Positions 8,542 through 16,194 of a stretch of 64,000 nt of DNA are shown here, piece by piece. Made by a program: the position numbers and the translations under genes. This DNA is from CBDIDH01 sp965277595 (GTDB taxonomy: Bacteria > Planctomycetota > Planctomycetia > Isosphaerales > Isosphaeraceae). The DNA lies in contig CBDIDH010000001.1 in assembly GCA_965277595.1 (NCBI GenBank), forward strand, positions 1,674,001 to 1,738,000, in the 5' to 3' direction. The notes beneath the pieces were generated by a model, which was not told the origin of the DNA, ran no database searches, and saw nothing but the letters and a program-made list of their open reading frames with translations. The stretch's first letter is position 1; each line of letters begins with the position of its first letter.

Positions 8542-9142
8542 CGCGACACTCCAGGGTTCGGTAGAGAACGGCCGCCGCGAGGAACTGCCCCAGGCCAAAA
8601 GGAAGGCCCATCGCCCAGGGAGAAAAGGCCGCGTCGCCCCGGGCCAGGGCCAGGGTCATCAGGCCGGCGACCAGGTAGAAGAGGGCCACGCCGAAGGTTG
8701 CCCTGGGCAAGAGCCGGCACGAGGCGAAGAGGCCGAGGCTGAAGAACATTTGCCAGAGCCCTGGGAGCATCCAGAGCCCTTCCGGGGCGGACCGGACGAG
8801 GACGACGGTGAGCATCGCCCCTGCGGCCAGGCTCGGCAAGAATTGCTCGACGGCCAGCCAGGTAATCTCGCGCCCGAGCGTTGACCCGTTTCGCCACGAT
8901 CGGATCGCCATCGCGGTTCCCGTGGCCGCGACGCTGACAACCGCGGTGCCAATCCAGAGCGACAGATACGCATGCATCTGCCGCGAGGGGTCGCGAAGAA
9001 GGATTCTCTGCGCCATCGCCGCCAGCAAGGCCAGGACCCCGGAAAAGGCCACGGGTCCCGCTCGATAGCCGCGAAAGACCTCCGTTCTCGCCATCTGCTG
9101 GCGAATCTCGGAAATCTGCGTCAAGGCGTCCCTCAGTTCCAT
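8528..9142 (-). CDS. Multi-spanning membrane protein co-transcribed with an HTH regulator
   Basis: A 204-aa protein from ATG 9142 (AGGAAAGG upstream on this strand); longer in-frame starts exist up to 9211. After a polar N-terminus (ELRDALTQISEIRQQMARTEVFRGYR) it has about six hydrophobic segments: VAFSGVLALLAAMA, LSLWIGTAVVSVAATGTAM, FLPSLAAGAMLTVVLV, LPGLWQMFFSLGLFA, GVALFYLVAGLMTLALA and GLPFGLGQFLAAAVLY. No catalytic or transport motif is recognised. Overlap with the downstream winged-helix regulator gene suggests the pair forms a small regulated membrane module of the kind often called membrane protein plus PadR/ArsR regulator. Confidence 0.75.
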   Translation of the reverse strand: MELRDALTQISEIRQQMARTEVFRGYRAGPVAFSGVLALLAAMAQRILLRDPSRQMHAYLSLWIGTAVVSVAATGTAMAIRSWRNGSTLGREITWLAVEQFLPSLAAGAMLTVVLVRSAPEGLWMLPGLWQMFFSLGLFASCRLLPRATFGVALFYLVAGLMTLALARGDAAFSPWAMGLPFGLGQFLAAAVLYRTLECRDEPA

Positions 9143-9511
9143 GCGCCTCGCCTTTCCTGAAACGTGCGACTCGTCCAGCCGGTTTCCGAATGCCTTGTCT
9201 TTTTTCATCAATCGAAAACGGTGTCTGGCTTTGCAATGTAAAGTTTGCGGCGGATCGGGTCAAGGGGTTTGTCGGGTGGTGTCGAGGAGAATCAACGCAA
9301 GCCCCAGGGGTGGGTTCGCGGACGATTGTTGATGGTTACGGCTTTGCCCGAGGCAAATCGAGGAGGGTCGCGGGTTTGGGGGAAACCGCGTTCGAAACTT
9401 TAACCAGTTCGTGTAGAATCACTTCCAGGGGCGGAGGCTCGCGAGGCGAGCTTCCGTCCATCGGGGTCGCGAACGACTTCGAGACGACACGACGTCCGGG
9501 CGAAGTCCTTC
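9143..9511. other. Divergent intergenic region, no gene
   Basis: This 369-bp stretch separates the leftward membrane-protein/regulator pair from the rightward CorC-type gene, so it should hold promoters for both. I see no credible coding frame or RNA gene in it. A TAGAAT hexamer at about 9411 could be a -10 box for the rightward gene, but no convincing -35 partner is present. Confidence 0.4.
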
Positions 9512-10876
9512 ATGGGATTCTTTGAGTTTTTTATCATTGCCGGCCTGGTCTTCGTCAACGGCTTCTTTGTCGCGGCGGAGTTTGCCCTGGTCAAGGTCCG
9601 GACGAGCCAGATCGATCAACTCGTCGAAAAGGGCAACTGGGCGGCCAAGCTGACCAGTCGAGCACTTGACCGGCTTGATGCCTATCTGTCGGCCTCGCAG
9701 GTGGGCATCACGGTCACGAGCCTGGCGCTCGGGTATGCGATTGAAGGCTGGGTGATTCCCGGCGTTCGGTCGCTCTTGCACGCGCTTGGCGTTCAAGGGA
9801 CCGAGCCGGTGAACAGGGTGGCCGAGCATGGTGTGAGCCTCTCGGTGGTTCCGGTCGTGGCCTTTACGCTGGTGACCTTCCTTCACGTCGCGCTGGGGGA
9901 ACAGGCGCCGAAGAGCCTGGCGATACGATCAGCGCGGACCGTCGCGCTCTGGACGGCGCCGCCGTTGATGGTGATTTACACGGTCTTTTTCCCGGTGATC
10001 TGGCTCTTGAACAACGCCAGCAACGCCACGCTCTGGATGCTCGGACTGGGACAGACCGATCATGCGGCGCTGGCTCATACGGAAGAAGAGTTGCGGCATA
10101 TCGTGGCCGAGAGCGTGGCGGGGGGCCATCTCTCGCGGAACGAGCGGGTCATGATCGAGAACGTTCTGAACCTCGAGGAAAAGACGGCAAGGCGCGTCAT
10201 GGTGCCGCGGCCCGATGTCGTTTATTTGAGTCTTTCGCGGTCGCTTGATGACAATTTGCGGGTCGCCCGACAGGCGGGGCACACCCGTTTTCCGCTCTGC
10301 GACGATGACCTGACGACGGTCGTCGGCATGATTCACGTCAAGGATCTTTTTCGAGCGGGGGCTCCGGGAAACGGGCGACACGACCTCCGCAAACTGGCAC
10401 GCAAGGTGCCGTTTTTGCCCGAGTCATTGAGCCTCGACCTGCTCCTGGTGGAGTTCCAGAGGAACAGGGTTCATCTGGCGATGATACTAGACGAATACGG
10501 AAGCGTCGTCGGCATGGTCAGCCTGGAAAACGTGCTGGAGGAACTGGTCGGACCGATCCAGGACGAGTTTGACAAGGAGACTCCGCAAATCGTTCCGCTG
10601 GGGGATGATGCGTTTGAGGTAGACGCCGCCTGTCCGCTCGATGTCCTTTCCGAGGTCTGCGGGATGGAAATTCCCGAGACCGAAGCCGAGACCGCTGGCG
10701 GCCTGATTCTCGACCTTCTGGGCCGCCTGGCGGCGATCGGAGATAGTGTCGAGGTCGATGGCTATCGGCTCACGGTGCTTCATGCCGAGCCGACCCGGAT
10801 TCGCCGGATACTCGTGCAAAGGCCCAATCCCGGTCGGGCGAGTAACGCGGGTGAGCCAAAGTCGGAAGCGGTTTAA
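9512..10876 (+). CDS. CNNM/CorC-family membrane protein (DUF21, CBS pair, CorC_HlyC)
   Basis: A 454-aa hemolysin-type membrane protein. Residues 1-190 are a DUF21 (CNNM) membrane domain with a first helix FFEFFIIAGLVFVNGFFVAAEFALV and the loop ASQVGITVTSLALGY. A CBS pair follows (VMVPRPDVVYLSL, HTRFPLCDDDLTTVVGMIHVKDL, LDLLLVEFQRNRVHLAMILDEYGSVVGMVSLENVLEELVG), and about 350-430 is a CorC_HlyC transporter-associated domain (FEVDAACPLDVLSEVCGMEIPETEAETAGGLI). Family members are implicated in magnesium or cobalt efflux with ATP sensed by the CBS pair; the older haemolysin name is not supported. It ends 13 bp from the convergent next gene. Confidence 0.9.
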   Translation: MGFFEFFIIAGLVFVNGFFVAAEFALVKVRTSQIDQLVEKGNWAAKLTSRALDRLDAYLSASQVGITVTSLALGYAIEGWVIPGVRSLLHALGVQGTEPVNRVAEHGVSLSVVPVVAFTLVTFLHVALGEQAPKSLAIRSARTVALWTAPPLMVIYTVFFPVIWLLNNASNATLWMLGLGQTDHAALAHTEEELRHIVAESVAGGHLSRNERVMIENVLNLEEKTARRVMVPRPDVVYLSLSRSLDDNLRVARQAGHTRFPLCDDDLTTVVGMIHVKDLFRAGAPGNGRHDLRKLARKVPFLPESLSLDLLLVEFQRNRVHLAMILDEYGSVVGMVSLENVLEELVGPIQDEFDKETPQIVPLGDDAFEVDAACPLDVLSEVCGMEIPETEAETAGGLILDLLGRLAAIGDSVEVDGYRLTVLHAEPTRIRRILVQRPNPGRASNAGEPKSEAV

Positions 10877-10889
10877 TCCGAGGCGGGGC

Positions 10890-11990
10890 TTAGAGTTCGA
10901 GCGAATCGAGAAGGCGGCGGATGTAGCTCTCGATCGCATCGGCGGAGCGCTGATAGGTCTCGCGGTCGGCGCCGACGGGATCGGCGACGTCCAGACCTTG
11001 CGGGTGAAGGAGGCGGGTGCGAGGGGCGACCTCGGGGACGTGTTCGAGAAGCGCTTCGAGGTGATCGCCGGTCATCGTCAAGATCGCGTCGGCGTGGCGG
11101 ACGAGATCCAGAGTGAGCTTCCGGCTGACGTGATTGGCGAGGCTACCGCCGCGGGCCTTGACGACGTCGATCGCGTTGGCGGCGGCGGGCATGCCGGTCG
11201 ACGCCGCGATTCCCGCCGAGAGAATGACGAACCCTCGCGCTTCCAGATCGCCGACGGCGCAGCCGAGCCGTTCCGAGATCAAGACCTTGCAGATGGCCTC
11301 GGCCATCGGGCTCCGGCAGGTGTTGCCGGTGCAGACGAAGAGGATGATCGTCCCCGCCATCCGGTTCAGGGTCGCCTCGTCGGTCGAGCCGGGACGGACG
11401 ACCTTCCACGCGTCGGGGTCGACCCGAACCACGGTCACGTCGTCGCGAACCGGTCGGCCGCTGTTTTCGATCCAGAGCGGAATGCCGGGCTGATCGTCGA
11501 CTGAGGCCCCATTGGTCAGTTGTTGAAAGACGATCGGGCCGGGGAGAAGCTTGAGAACCTCGCGAATGAAAGGGTGTCCCGGCACCTGGAGCGCGACGCC
11601 GTCACTGGCGAGGAGATAGTCTCCAACCCCGTCGGGTAGGCGGTTGAAGAGGCTCGGGCCGGTCGGTCGGGGAAAGACGAGGGTCACCGGCCCTGGCCAG
11701 GCCCGACGCGCCAGCCGGGAGCCGAGCGCACTCAGTTCGGGAATCCAGTCCGAAACCTCGTCGCCGCCGCGCAGCCAGACGGTCGACTCGGAGCCTTGCT
11801 CTTTAAGGGCGAAAACGGCCCGGGGATGCAAGGCACTCGCGGCAAGACCCGTCATGCCGTCAATCGAGAGAATCACGCGCTCGCCCTGCGCGAGCGAGGC
11901 GACGACCTGATGGACGACGTCGCGGGGATCGTCGGCCCGGCTCAGGTCAATGCGTTCGGGCCGGGCCTGGGGGCGATCGTCGGTCATCAA
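10890..11990 (-). CDS. Fusion of a degenerate YrdC/Sua5-like domain with a low-molecular-weight protein-tyrosine phosphatase
   Basis: A 366-aa two-domain protein. Residues about 15-205 follow the YrdC/Sua5 fold: RRAWPGPVTLVFPRP, SDGVALQVPGHPFIREVL and PGPIVFQQLTNGAS align with the family's WPGPLT, IGVRxPxHP and TSANxSG segments. The N-terminal catalytic PTxTxYGLG and KxR motifs are not recognisable (SIDGMTGLAASAL instead), so threonylcarbamoyladenylate synthesis is doubtful. Residues 215-366 are a complete LMW phosphatase: P-loop CTGNTCRS (C220-S227) and the acid loop DVADPVGAD near residue 338. Such phosphatases usually act on phosphotyrosine proteins such as BY-kinases, or on phosphoarginine. 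The fusion is seen as a single uninterrupted frame. Confidence 0.85.
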   Translation of the reverse strand: MMTDDRPQARPERIDLSRADDPRDVVHQVVASLAQGERVILSIDGMTGLAASALHPRAVFALKEQGSESTVWLRGGDEVSDWIPELSALGSRLARRAWPGPVTLVFPRPTGPSLFNRLPDGVGDYLLASDGVALQVPGHPFIREVLKLLPGPIVFQQLTNGASVDDQPGIPLWIENSGRPVRDDVTVVRVDPDAWKVVRPGSTDEATLNRMAGTIILFVCTGNTCRSPMAEAICKVLISERLGCAVGDLEARGFVILSAGIAASTGMPAAANAIDVVKARGGSLANHVSRKLTLDLVRHADAILTMTGDHLEALLEHVPEVAPRTRLLHPQGLDVADPVGADRETYQRSADAIESYIRRLLDSLEL

Positions 11991-12158
11991 AAGAGGCCGC
12001 CGCTAGGGTCGATCGACAGGGCCACCGCCGAGCATTCAAGGCGGATAACCCTGGTCTGCTCAACGTGTTTCAGTTTACTTCAAGGGAGCACGATGACGCG
12101 AGGTCAAGATGCGGAGACGGTCGACCGAGTCGACGCAATCTCTTCGGATTCCCGATTC

Positions 12159-12443
12159 TCACAAGAGGAATCGCAAACCCTCGATCTCCTGCAAGCGGGC
12201 ATAAATCGCCCGGACTTCCTCGGCGGACCTGGCCTGGATGTCGAGCGTGATCGAGATGTGTTTACCGTCGGGAGTGGATCGGGCGGAGTGAGCCAGGTCG
12301 CCTGGCGAAGCGATCTCGGCCCGGACGCGGTCGAGAACACGCCCTTCAAAGTCGTCGGCCGCGGCGCCAATGGCCTTGATCTGGTAAGGACCGGGAAACG
12401 TGTGGGACGAGTCGAGCAATTCGAGCGAGGGGCGGGGGTCCAT
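12159..12443 (-). CDS. DUF493 (YbeD-like) family protein
   Basis: A 94-aa protein matching the small DUF493/YbeD ferredoxin-like fold: a first strand LLDSSHTFPGPYQIKAIG, then VRAEIASPGD, SARSTPDGKHISITLDIQARSAEEV and the helix RAIYARLQEIEGLRFLL. E. coli YbeD resembles the ACT-like regulatory domain of phosphoglycerate dehydrogenase; the function is otherwise unknown. The length is normal for the family. It stands alone between the YrdC-like fusion and the small basic protein gene, all on the minus strand. Confidence 0.8.
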   Translation of the reverse strand: MDPRPSLELLDSSHTFPGPYQIKAIGAAADDFEGRVLDRVRAEIASPGDLAHSARSTPDGKHISITLDIQARSAEEVRAIYARLQEIEGLRFLL

Positions 12444-12623
12444 TGACGATTTCCTCTCCTGGTCTCAAAGACGCCTGGCCGCGCGAGGTTGATCCACGAC
12501 GAGCCGCCAGGCGGAACGAGAACGCCCCGGCGAACGCGGGGCTCGGCGGGGCGGGCAGTCGGGCGATATTCTGGCGTGAGAGGCCCGCGACGCCTGAAGG
12601 AAAGGCCGCGGGGTCGGCCGGAC

Positions 12624-12651
12624 GGGACCAGTTCTCGTTAAAGCTGGTCCC
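12624..12651 (-). terminator. Hairpin just downstream of the 29-aa basic protein gene
   Basis: GGGACCAG at 12624-12631 pairs with CTGGTCCC at 12644-12651 across a 12-nt loop. It begins 4 bp after the stop of the small basic protein gene in the direction of transcription. There is no U-run, so termination is an inference from position and stem strength. Confidence 0.5.
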
Positions 12652-12655
12652 GACG

Positions 12656-12745
12656 TTATTTCTTGCGGTGGCGAATCCGGCTGCGCATCCGGCGCTTCTT
12701 GCGACCCACCTTGCGACGACCCTTTCCTCGGCGGCGGCTGGCCAT
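12656..12745 (-). CDS. 29-aa Arg/Lys-rich small ribosomal-type protein (AURKAIP1/COX24-like)
   Basis: This gene is too short for usual ORF cut-offs. From ATG 12745 to TAA 12656 it encodes 29 residues, beginning MASRRRGKGRRKVGRKKRRM and ending RHRKK; about 60 percent are Arg or Lys. An SD sequence GAGGAG lies 6-8 nt upstream, and a GC-rich hairpin follows the stop at once. The composition and KKRRMRSR-type core match the bacterial short proteins with an AURKAIP1/COX24 C-terminal domain, some of which (bS22 in mycobacteria) are small-subunit ribosomal proteins. The coding potential is supported by start, SD, composition and terminator together; the exact family is a moderately sure call. Confidence 0.75.
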   Translation of the reverse strand: MASRRRGKGRRKVGRKKRRMRSRIRHRKK

Positions 12746-12901
12746 GCGTTCTCCTCAGCGAAATTCGAACGACGATATCACGAACTTTCGTCCGGGTGGA
12801 CCGGAAAGCTTTGCATCTTAACCAGCAGGAGCCGAGCGCTCAAGCCCGCTCCACCTTGCCCGTGATCTTTTCCTCGGGAAACCAGAAAATTCGGCCGCGA
12901 T

Positions 12902-13306
12902 TCAGGCCGAACTATCGGGCGAGCGGAGCTTGGAGACGAGGTCCTGAATGTCAACAGGCTTGGTGAGAACCCATTCAATGCCCCAGGAGGCGGGGTCGCC
13001 GTCGCCCGCTTCAAGGTTCCAGCCGGTGATCAGGGCCACGCGCGGGGGAGGGGTTAACTGCCGGGCCTGTCGGGCCACCTCGCGGCCGTCAAGGTCGGGA
13101 AGCTGCATGTCGGTCAGGAGGAAATCCGGCGGCAGGCCCGTGGCCAGCGCGCGGAGGGCCGAGGCACCGTCGTGGGTCATGGTCACCTCGAAACCAAAGG
13201 CTTCGAGAAGCCGGGCCATCCCCTTGCTCGCCGCTTCGTTGTCCTCAACGAGAAGGACGCGGAGCGCCGCGGGGGTCGCGGAGGTCGTGCATGTCTGGTG
13301 AATCAT
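12902..13306 (-). CDS. Stand-alone response regulator (receiver domain only)
   Basis: A 134-aa single-domain receiver from ATG 13306. The frame is open upstream to 13681, but that part is antisense-frame noise over the adjacent dehydrogenase. Acidic pocket residues E21-D22 (LLVEDNE), phosphoacceptor D66 (LLTDMQLPDLDG), T94-type switch residue (ALITGWN) and K116 (LTKPVD) are all present. There is no output domain, so it works by protein-protein contact like CheY or as a phosphorelay intermediate. No histidine kinase is adjacent, and the gene before it (a beta-hydroxyacid dehydrogenase) ends 36 bp upstream on the same strand. Confidence 0.88.
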   Translation of the reverse strand: MIHQTCTTSATPAALRVLLVEDNEAASKGMARLLEAFGFEVTMTHDGASALRALATGLPPDFLLTDMQLPDLDGREVARQARQLTPPPRVALITGWNLEAGDGDPASWGIEWVLTKPVDIQDLVSKLRSPDSSA

Positions 13307-13341
13307 GATATCGCCCAAAATGGGTGGGACCGTCGAGGAAC

Positions 13342-14259
13342 TCAGGGCGTTCCCTTCCAGTCGACCGCCGAGAGCCGGGCCAGGGCCAGCATGAGCGCCT
13401 GGGTCCCCTTGCGGGCGAGGCCCTGGGCCTCCACGGCTCGATAAAGTTGTTCGCCCAGAGCCAGGCCAGGCAGCGAGAGCTTGAGTCGGCGCGCCTCGGC
13501 CAAGGCGATGCCCAGATCCTTGAGGAAATGCTCGACAAAAAAGCCCGGCTCGAAATTCCCGGCGATCATGCGAGGCCCGAGGTTGTTCAGGCTCCACGAG
13601 CCCGCCGCGCCACTGCCGACGCTCTGAAGCACCTTGTTCAGGTCTAGGCCCGCCTTGTACCCGTAAAGCAAAGCCTCGCAAACGCCTATCATGTTCGTCG
13701 CGATCAAAATTTGATTGACCATCTTCGTGTGCTGGCCAGATCCCGCCGGGCCTTGATGGACGATCGTCTTGCCCATCAACTGAAAGAGCGGTGAAAGCGA
13801 CTCGACGACCGCGGAATCACCGCCAACCATGATCGAGAGTCGCGCTTCCTTTGCCCCCGTATCGCCGCCGGAAACCGGTGCATCAACCGATTCCACGCCT
13901 TTGGCCTTCGCCGCCTCGAAGATCTCGCGAGCAAGGCCCGGCTCACTCGTCGTCATGTCGACAAGCACCGAGCCCGATAGCGCCGAGGCAAGGGTGCCCT
14001 TGGGGCCGAGCGTGACCTCGCGAACGTCCTTCGGAAAGCCGACAATCGTGAAAATCACATCGCACGCGGCGGCGACTTCGGCGGGCGAAGAGGCCAGTTT
14101 GGCACCTCGATCGACGAGATTCCTGGCTTTCTCGGCCGATCGGTTGTAAATCAGGGCGGAATAGCCCGCGTCGATGAGATGACCGCACATCGACGATCCC
14201 ATGACCCCGGTGCCGATCCAGCCGATTCGCAGTTTCCCTGGTCTGACGTCCAATCCCAT
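13342..14259 (-). CDS. NAD(P)-dependent beta-hydroxyacid dehydrogenase (3-hydroxyisobutyrate/tartronate semialdehyde reductase family)
   Basis: A 305-aa protein with an N-terminal Rossmann fold (IGWIGTGVMGSSMCGHL; GxGxMG at 16-21), substrate-binding signature DAPVSGGDTGAKEARLSIMVGG, the catalytic lysine in HTKMVNQ near residue 180, and the C-terminal all-helical domain with DLGIALAEARRL. The family reduces or oxidises small beta-hydroxyacids such as tartronate semialdehyde (GarR/GlxR), 3-hydroxyisobutyrate (MmsB) or succinic semialdehyde. The NAD loop reads IYNRSAEKA; Arg after Asn is usual for NADPH-preferring members, so a GlxR/GLYR-like reductase is slightly favoured. Neighbouring genes do not identify the substrate. 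Confidence 0.87.
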   Translation of the reverse strand: MGLDVRPGKLRIGWIGTGVMGSSMCGHLIDAGYSALIYNRSAEKARNLVDRGAKLASSPAEVAAACDVIFTIVGFPKDVREVTLGPKGTLASALSGSVLVDMTTSEPGLAREIFEAAKAKGVESVDAPVSGGDTGAKEARLSIMVGGDSAVVESLSPLFQLMGKTIVHQGPAGSGQHTKMVNQILIATNMIGVCEALLYGYKAGLDLNKVLQSVGSGAAGSWSLNNLGPRMIAGNFEPGFFVEHFLKDLGIALAEARRLKLSLPGLALGEQLYRAVEAQGLARKGTQALMLALARLSAVDWKGTP

Positions 14260-14561
14260 GAAATTCCCCGCGCACGCTGGCGTGATGAACTGGAAGACCT
14301 CAAAAATTGCCGAGGACTCATGCCTGTCAAGGGCCCTGACCTGGCCGATACGTTCGCAGTGAGCAAACGTCGTGCCTCAAATTGAACGAGTGATCGCCGG
14401 TTCTTAAAGATGGAACTCGACAAGAGGGCAAGGGCGGATTCTTGGCTTCGGTTTGAGAAAACGCATGGTTTTCGGATCGGCTCAGAAGCCTTTACGCAAT
14501 CCAAGTTCCAACGGACAATCGTTGCCGACGATCCTGAATCACGGAAAAAAGGGGGTCAATC

Positions 14562-14927
14562 TTGTCAAATATTCGCAGCGGAAGTCCGTCCGCAATCTCC
14601 GCGGAAGACCTCGCGAAACTTTTGAAACAGGGCGAACCTCTCGTTTTGCTCGATGTGCGACGCCCCGATGAGCGTGCTCTTTGCGCGATTCCCGTGCCGG
14701 AGACCGCTGTTGACCTCTTTATTCCGATGGATGAGATCCCCGGGCGGTTGGCGGAAATCGAGGCCAACCAGACCTCGGGGACGCTCGTTGTTTACTGTCA
14801 TCACGGCGTGCGCTCGCAGATGGTCGCCGATTGGATGGCGGGTCAAAAGGTCGCGAACGCGGTCAACCTTCGGGGGGGAATTGATGCGTGGTCGCGGTCG
14901 GTCGATCCCGCATTGCCGCGTTATTGA
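14562..14927 (+). CDS. Single-domain rhodanese-like sulfurtransferase
   Basis: A 121-aa protein starting at ATG 14562. It has the rhodanese core: AISAEDLAKLL, LVLLDVRRPDERALCAIP, HIPxxE-equivalent FIPMDEIPGRL, active-site loop YCHHGVRS with nucleophile C79, and the closing NLRGGIDAWSRSVDP. The CxxGxRS loop is that of GlpE/PspE-type single-domain enzymes, which move sulfane sulfur between thiosulfate or persulfides and acceptors in the cytoplasm. There is no signal peptide. It stands alone, with a 302-bp upstream gap that shows no other gene. Confidence 0.88.
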   Translation: MSNIRSGSPSAISAEDLAKLLKQGEPLVLLDVRRPDERALCAIPVPETAVDLFIPMDEIPGRLAEIEANQTSGTLVVYCHHGVRSQMVADWMAGQKVANAVNLRGGIDAWSRSVDPALPRY

Positions 14928-14967
14928 CGGTTGAAAGGCGTTGGCTTCGTTTTCCGAGGCCGTCAAA

Positions 14968-15663
14968 TCAATCGAGCATCTTGAGTTTGACGTTGCGAAA
15001 CTCGATCTGGTAACCCTCGGCTTCAAGGCCGAGGTAGCCCCGAAGGGCGCCGCAGTCGTCAAACTCGCAGGTTTTCGCGCCGTTGACCCAGAGCGAAAGA
15101 ATTTTTCCCTTGCTGGTGATCTCGAACGTGTTCCACTCACCGGCGGCCTTCACGCGTTTGTCGGTAACCTGTTTGGAGACGTTGAACCGCTTGACGCCCT
15201 TTTCCGACGCCGTTTCGCCGAAGAGAAAGCCGCCGGAGGCGTCGCCGGTCTGGGCCTGGTGCCAGATCCTGGCGTCGGCGGAGTTGCGGGCGTAAAGGCC
15301 AGAATTGTACTTGCCCGCCTTGCCGGCAACGGTCCGGAATCGCCACTCGACGTGAAAGATCGAGTCGCCCAGTTCCTTATCGTAGCGGAGCCACTCGTGA
15401 CCGCCGTCGCCTTGACAGTTGAGAATCTTCGTTGCGGGGTCGAGCGTCCATTGAGAGACGGTCTCGGATTGGAGCTTGCCGCCAGGTTTGACCGCGAGGC
15501 GAGTCCACCCCTTCAGGTCGGGACCCGCGTCGGCGAGGAGGTCGGTCCAACCTTCGGGCGAGGATTCGAGGGCACTCGGACTATCGGCGGCCCGCGCCCG
15601 GGGAAGGATGAGGACCAGGGAAAGGCCGAAGATCGCAAGAGAGCGCAGCGTTCGAGGTCGCAT
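14968..15663 (-). CDS. Exported DUF1080 (3-keto-disaccharide hydrolase) family protein
   Basis: A 231-aa protein with a clear signal peptide (LRSLAIFGLSLVLILPRARAAD). The rest is one DUF1080 concanavalin-like domain: GWTDLLADAGPDLKGWTR, ILNCQGDGGHEWLRYDKELGDSIFHVEWRF, KYNSGLYARNSADARIWHQAQ, GEWNTFEITSKGKILSLWVNG and YLGLEAEGYQIEFRNVKLKML. Members studied elsewhere hydrolyse or lyse 3-keto-glycosides produced by Gfo/Idh/MocA oxidoreductases. It is a paralogue of the middle domain of the three-domain fusion at 920-3031. A GH1 glucosidase and a Tat-exported Gfo/Idh/MocA protein lie within 6 kb, which fits a sugar-processing role. Confidence 0.88.
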   Translation of the reverse strand: MRPRTLRSLAIFGLSLVLILPRARAADSPSALESSPEGWTDLLADAGPDLKGWTRLAVKPGGKLQSETVSQWTLDPATKILNCQGDGGHEWLRYDKELGDSIFHVEWRFRTVAGKAGKYNSGLYARNSADARIWHQAQTGDASGGFLFGETASEKGVKRFNVSKQVTDKRVKAAGEWNTFEITSKGKILSLWVNGAKTCEFDDCGALRGYLGLEAEGYQIEFRNVKLKMLD

Positions 15664-15836
15664 CGGGGAAGACTCGGGGGTGGTGGAGTTTGGGTAAACC
15701 GGGCTTGCTGACGGAGTATAGTCGGCCTGGGCCGCTGGGGGAATGACGGAGTCAACGCTTGTGATCGGGCGCGGGCTTTGTTACGAACGCGGAAGAGAAA
15801 ACATCGCGATGCAAAGTCGGAGCGGGAATACCCTGG

Positions 15837-16139
15837 ATGATTGAACGTCTCGCCTTGCCCGGCTGGAAGGTTGTTGACACGCCGCTCTCGGCCTGGGCGG
15901 ACCAGTTCCGCTCGCTTGGCTTTGACGCCGCCTTGACCCGCGAATCGCCCAATGTCTCGTGGATCGAAATCCCCGCGCTCCGGCTTCGCGGTTACGCGGT
16001 CCTGGAAGACGGCCGGAGTGTCGAGGCGATCAACTTCGAACTGCGCGACGATGACCTTGAGACCCTCAAGACTCTCGATCAGGCCGCCGCCGCGTTATCC
16101 TGGGAACTTCACGAAGACGAAGACGACGAGGTCGATTGA
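15837..16139 (+). CDS. Conserved-type small protein of unknown function
   Basis: A 100-aa acidic soluble protein from ATG 15837. No known domain is recognised. It shows alternating strands (WIEIPALRLRGYAVLEDGRSVEAINFELRDDD) and ends with a highly acidic tail ELHEDEDDEVD. There is no signal peptide, membrane segment or catalytic motif. The frame keeps the strong C/G third-position bias of its neighbours, and the gene ends 55 bp before an exported FG-GAP protein on the same strand. Function is unknown. Confidence 0.7.
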   Translation: MIERLALPGWKVVDTPLSAWADQFRSLGFDAALTRESPNVSWIEIPALRLRGYAVLEDGRSVEAINFELRDDDLETLKTLDQAAAALSWELHEDEDDEVD

Positions 16140-16194
16140 TTGATCGATCGATGGGAACCTCTGGGAAAGACATATCACAAGGGAGCTTGCCCTG

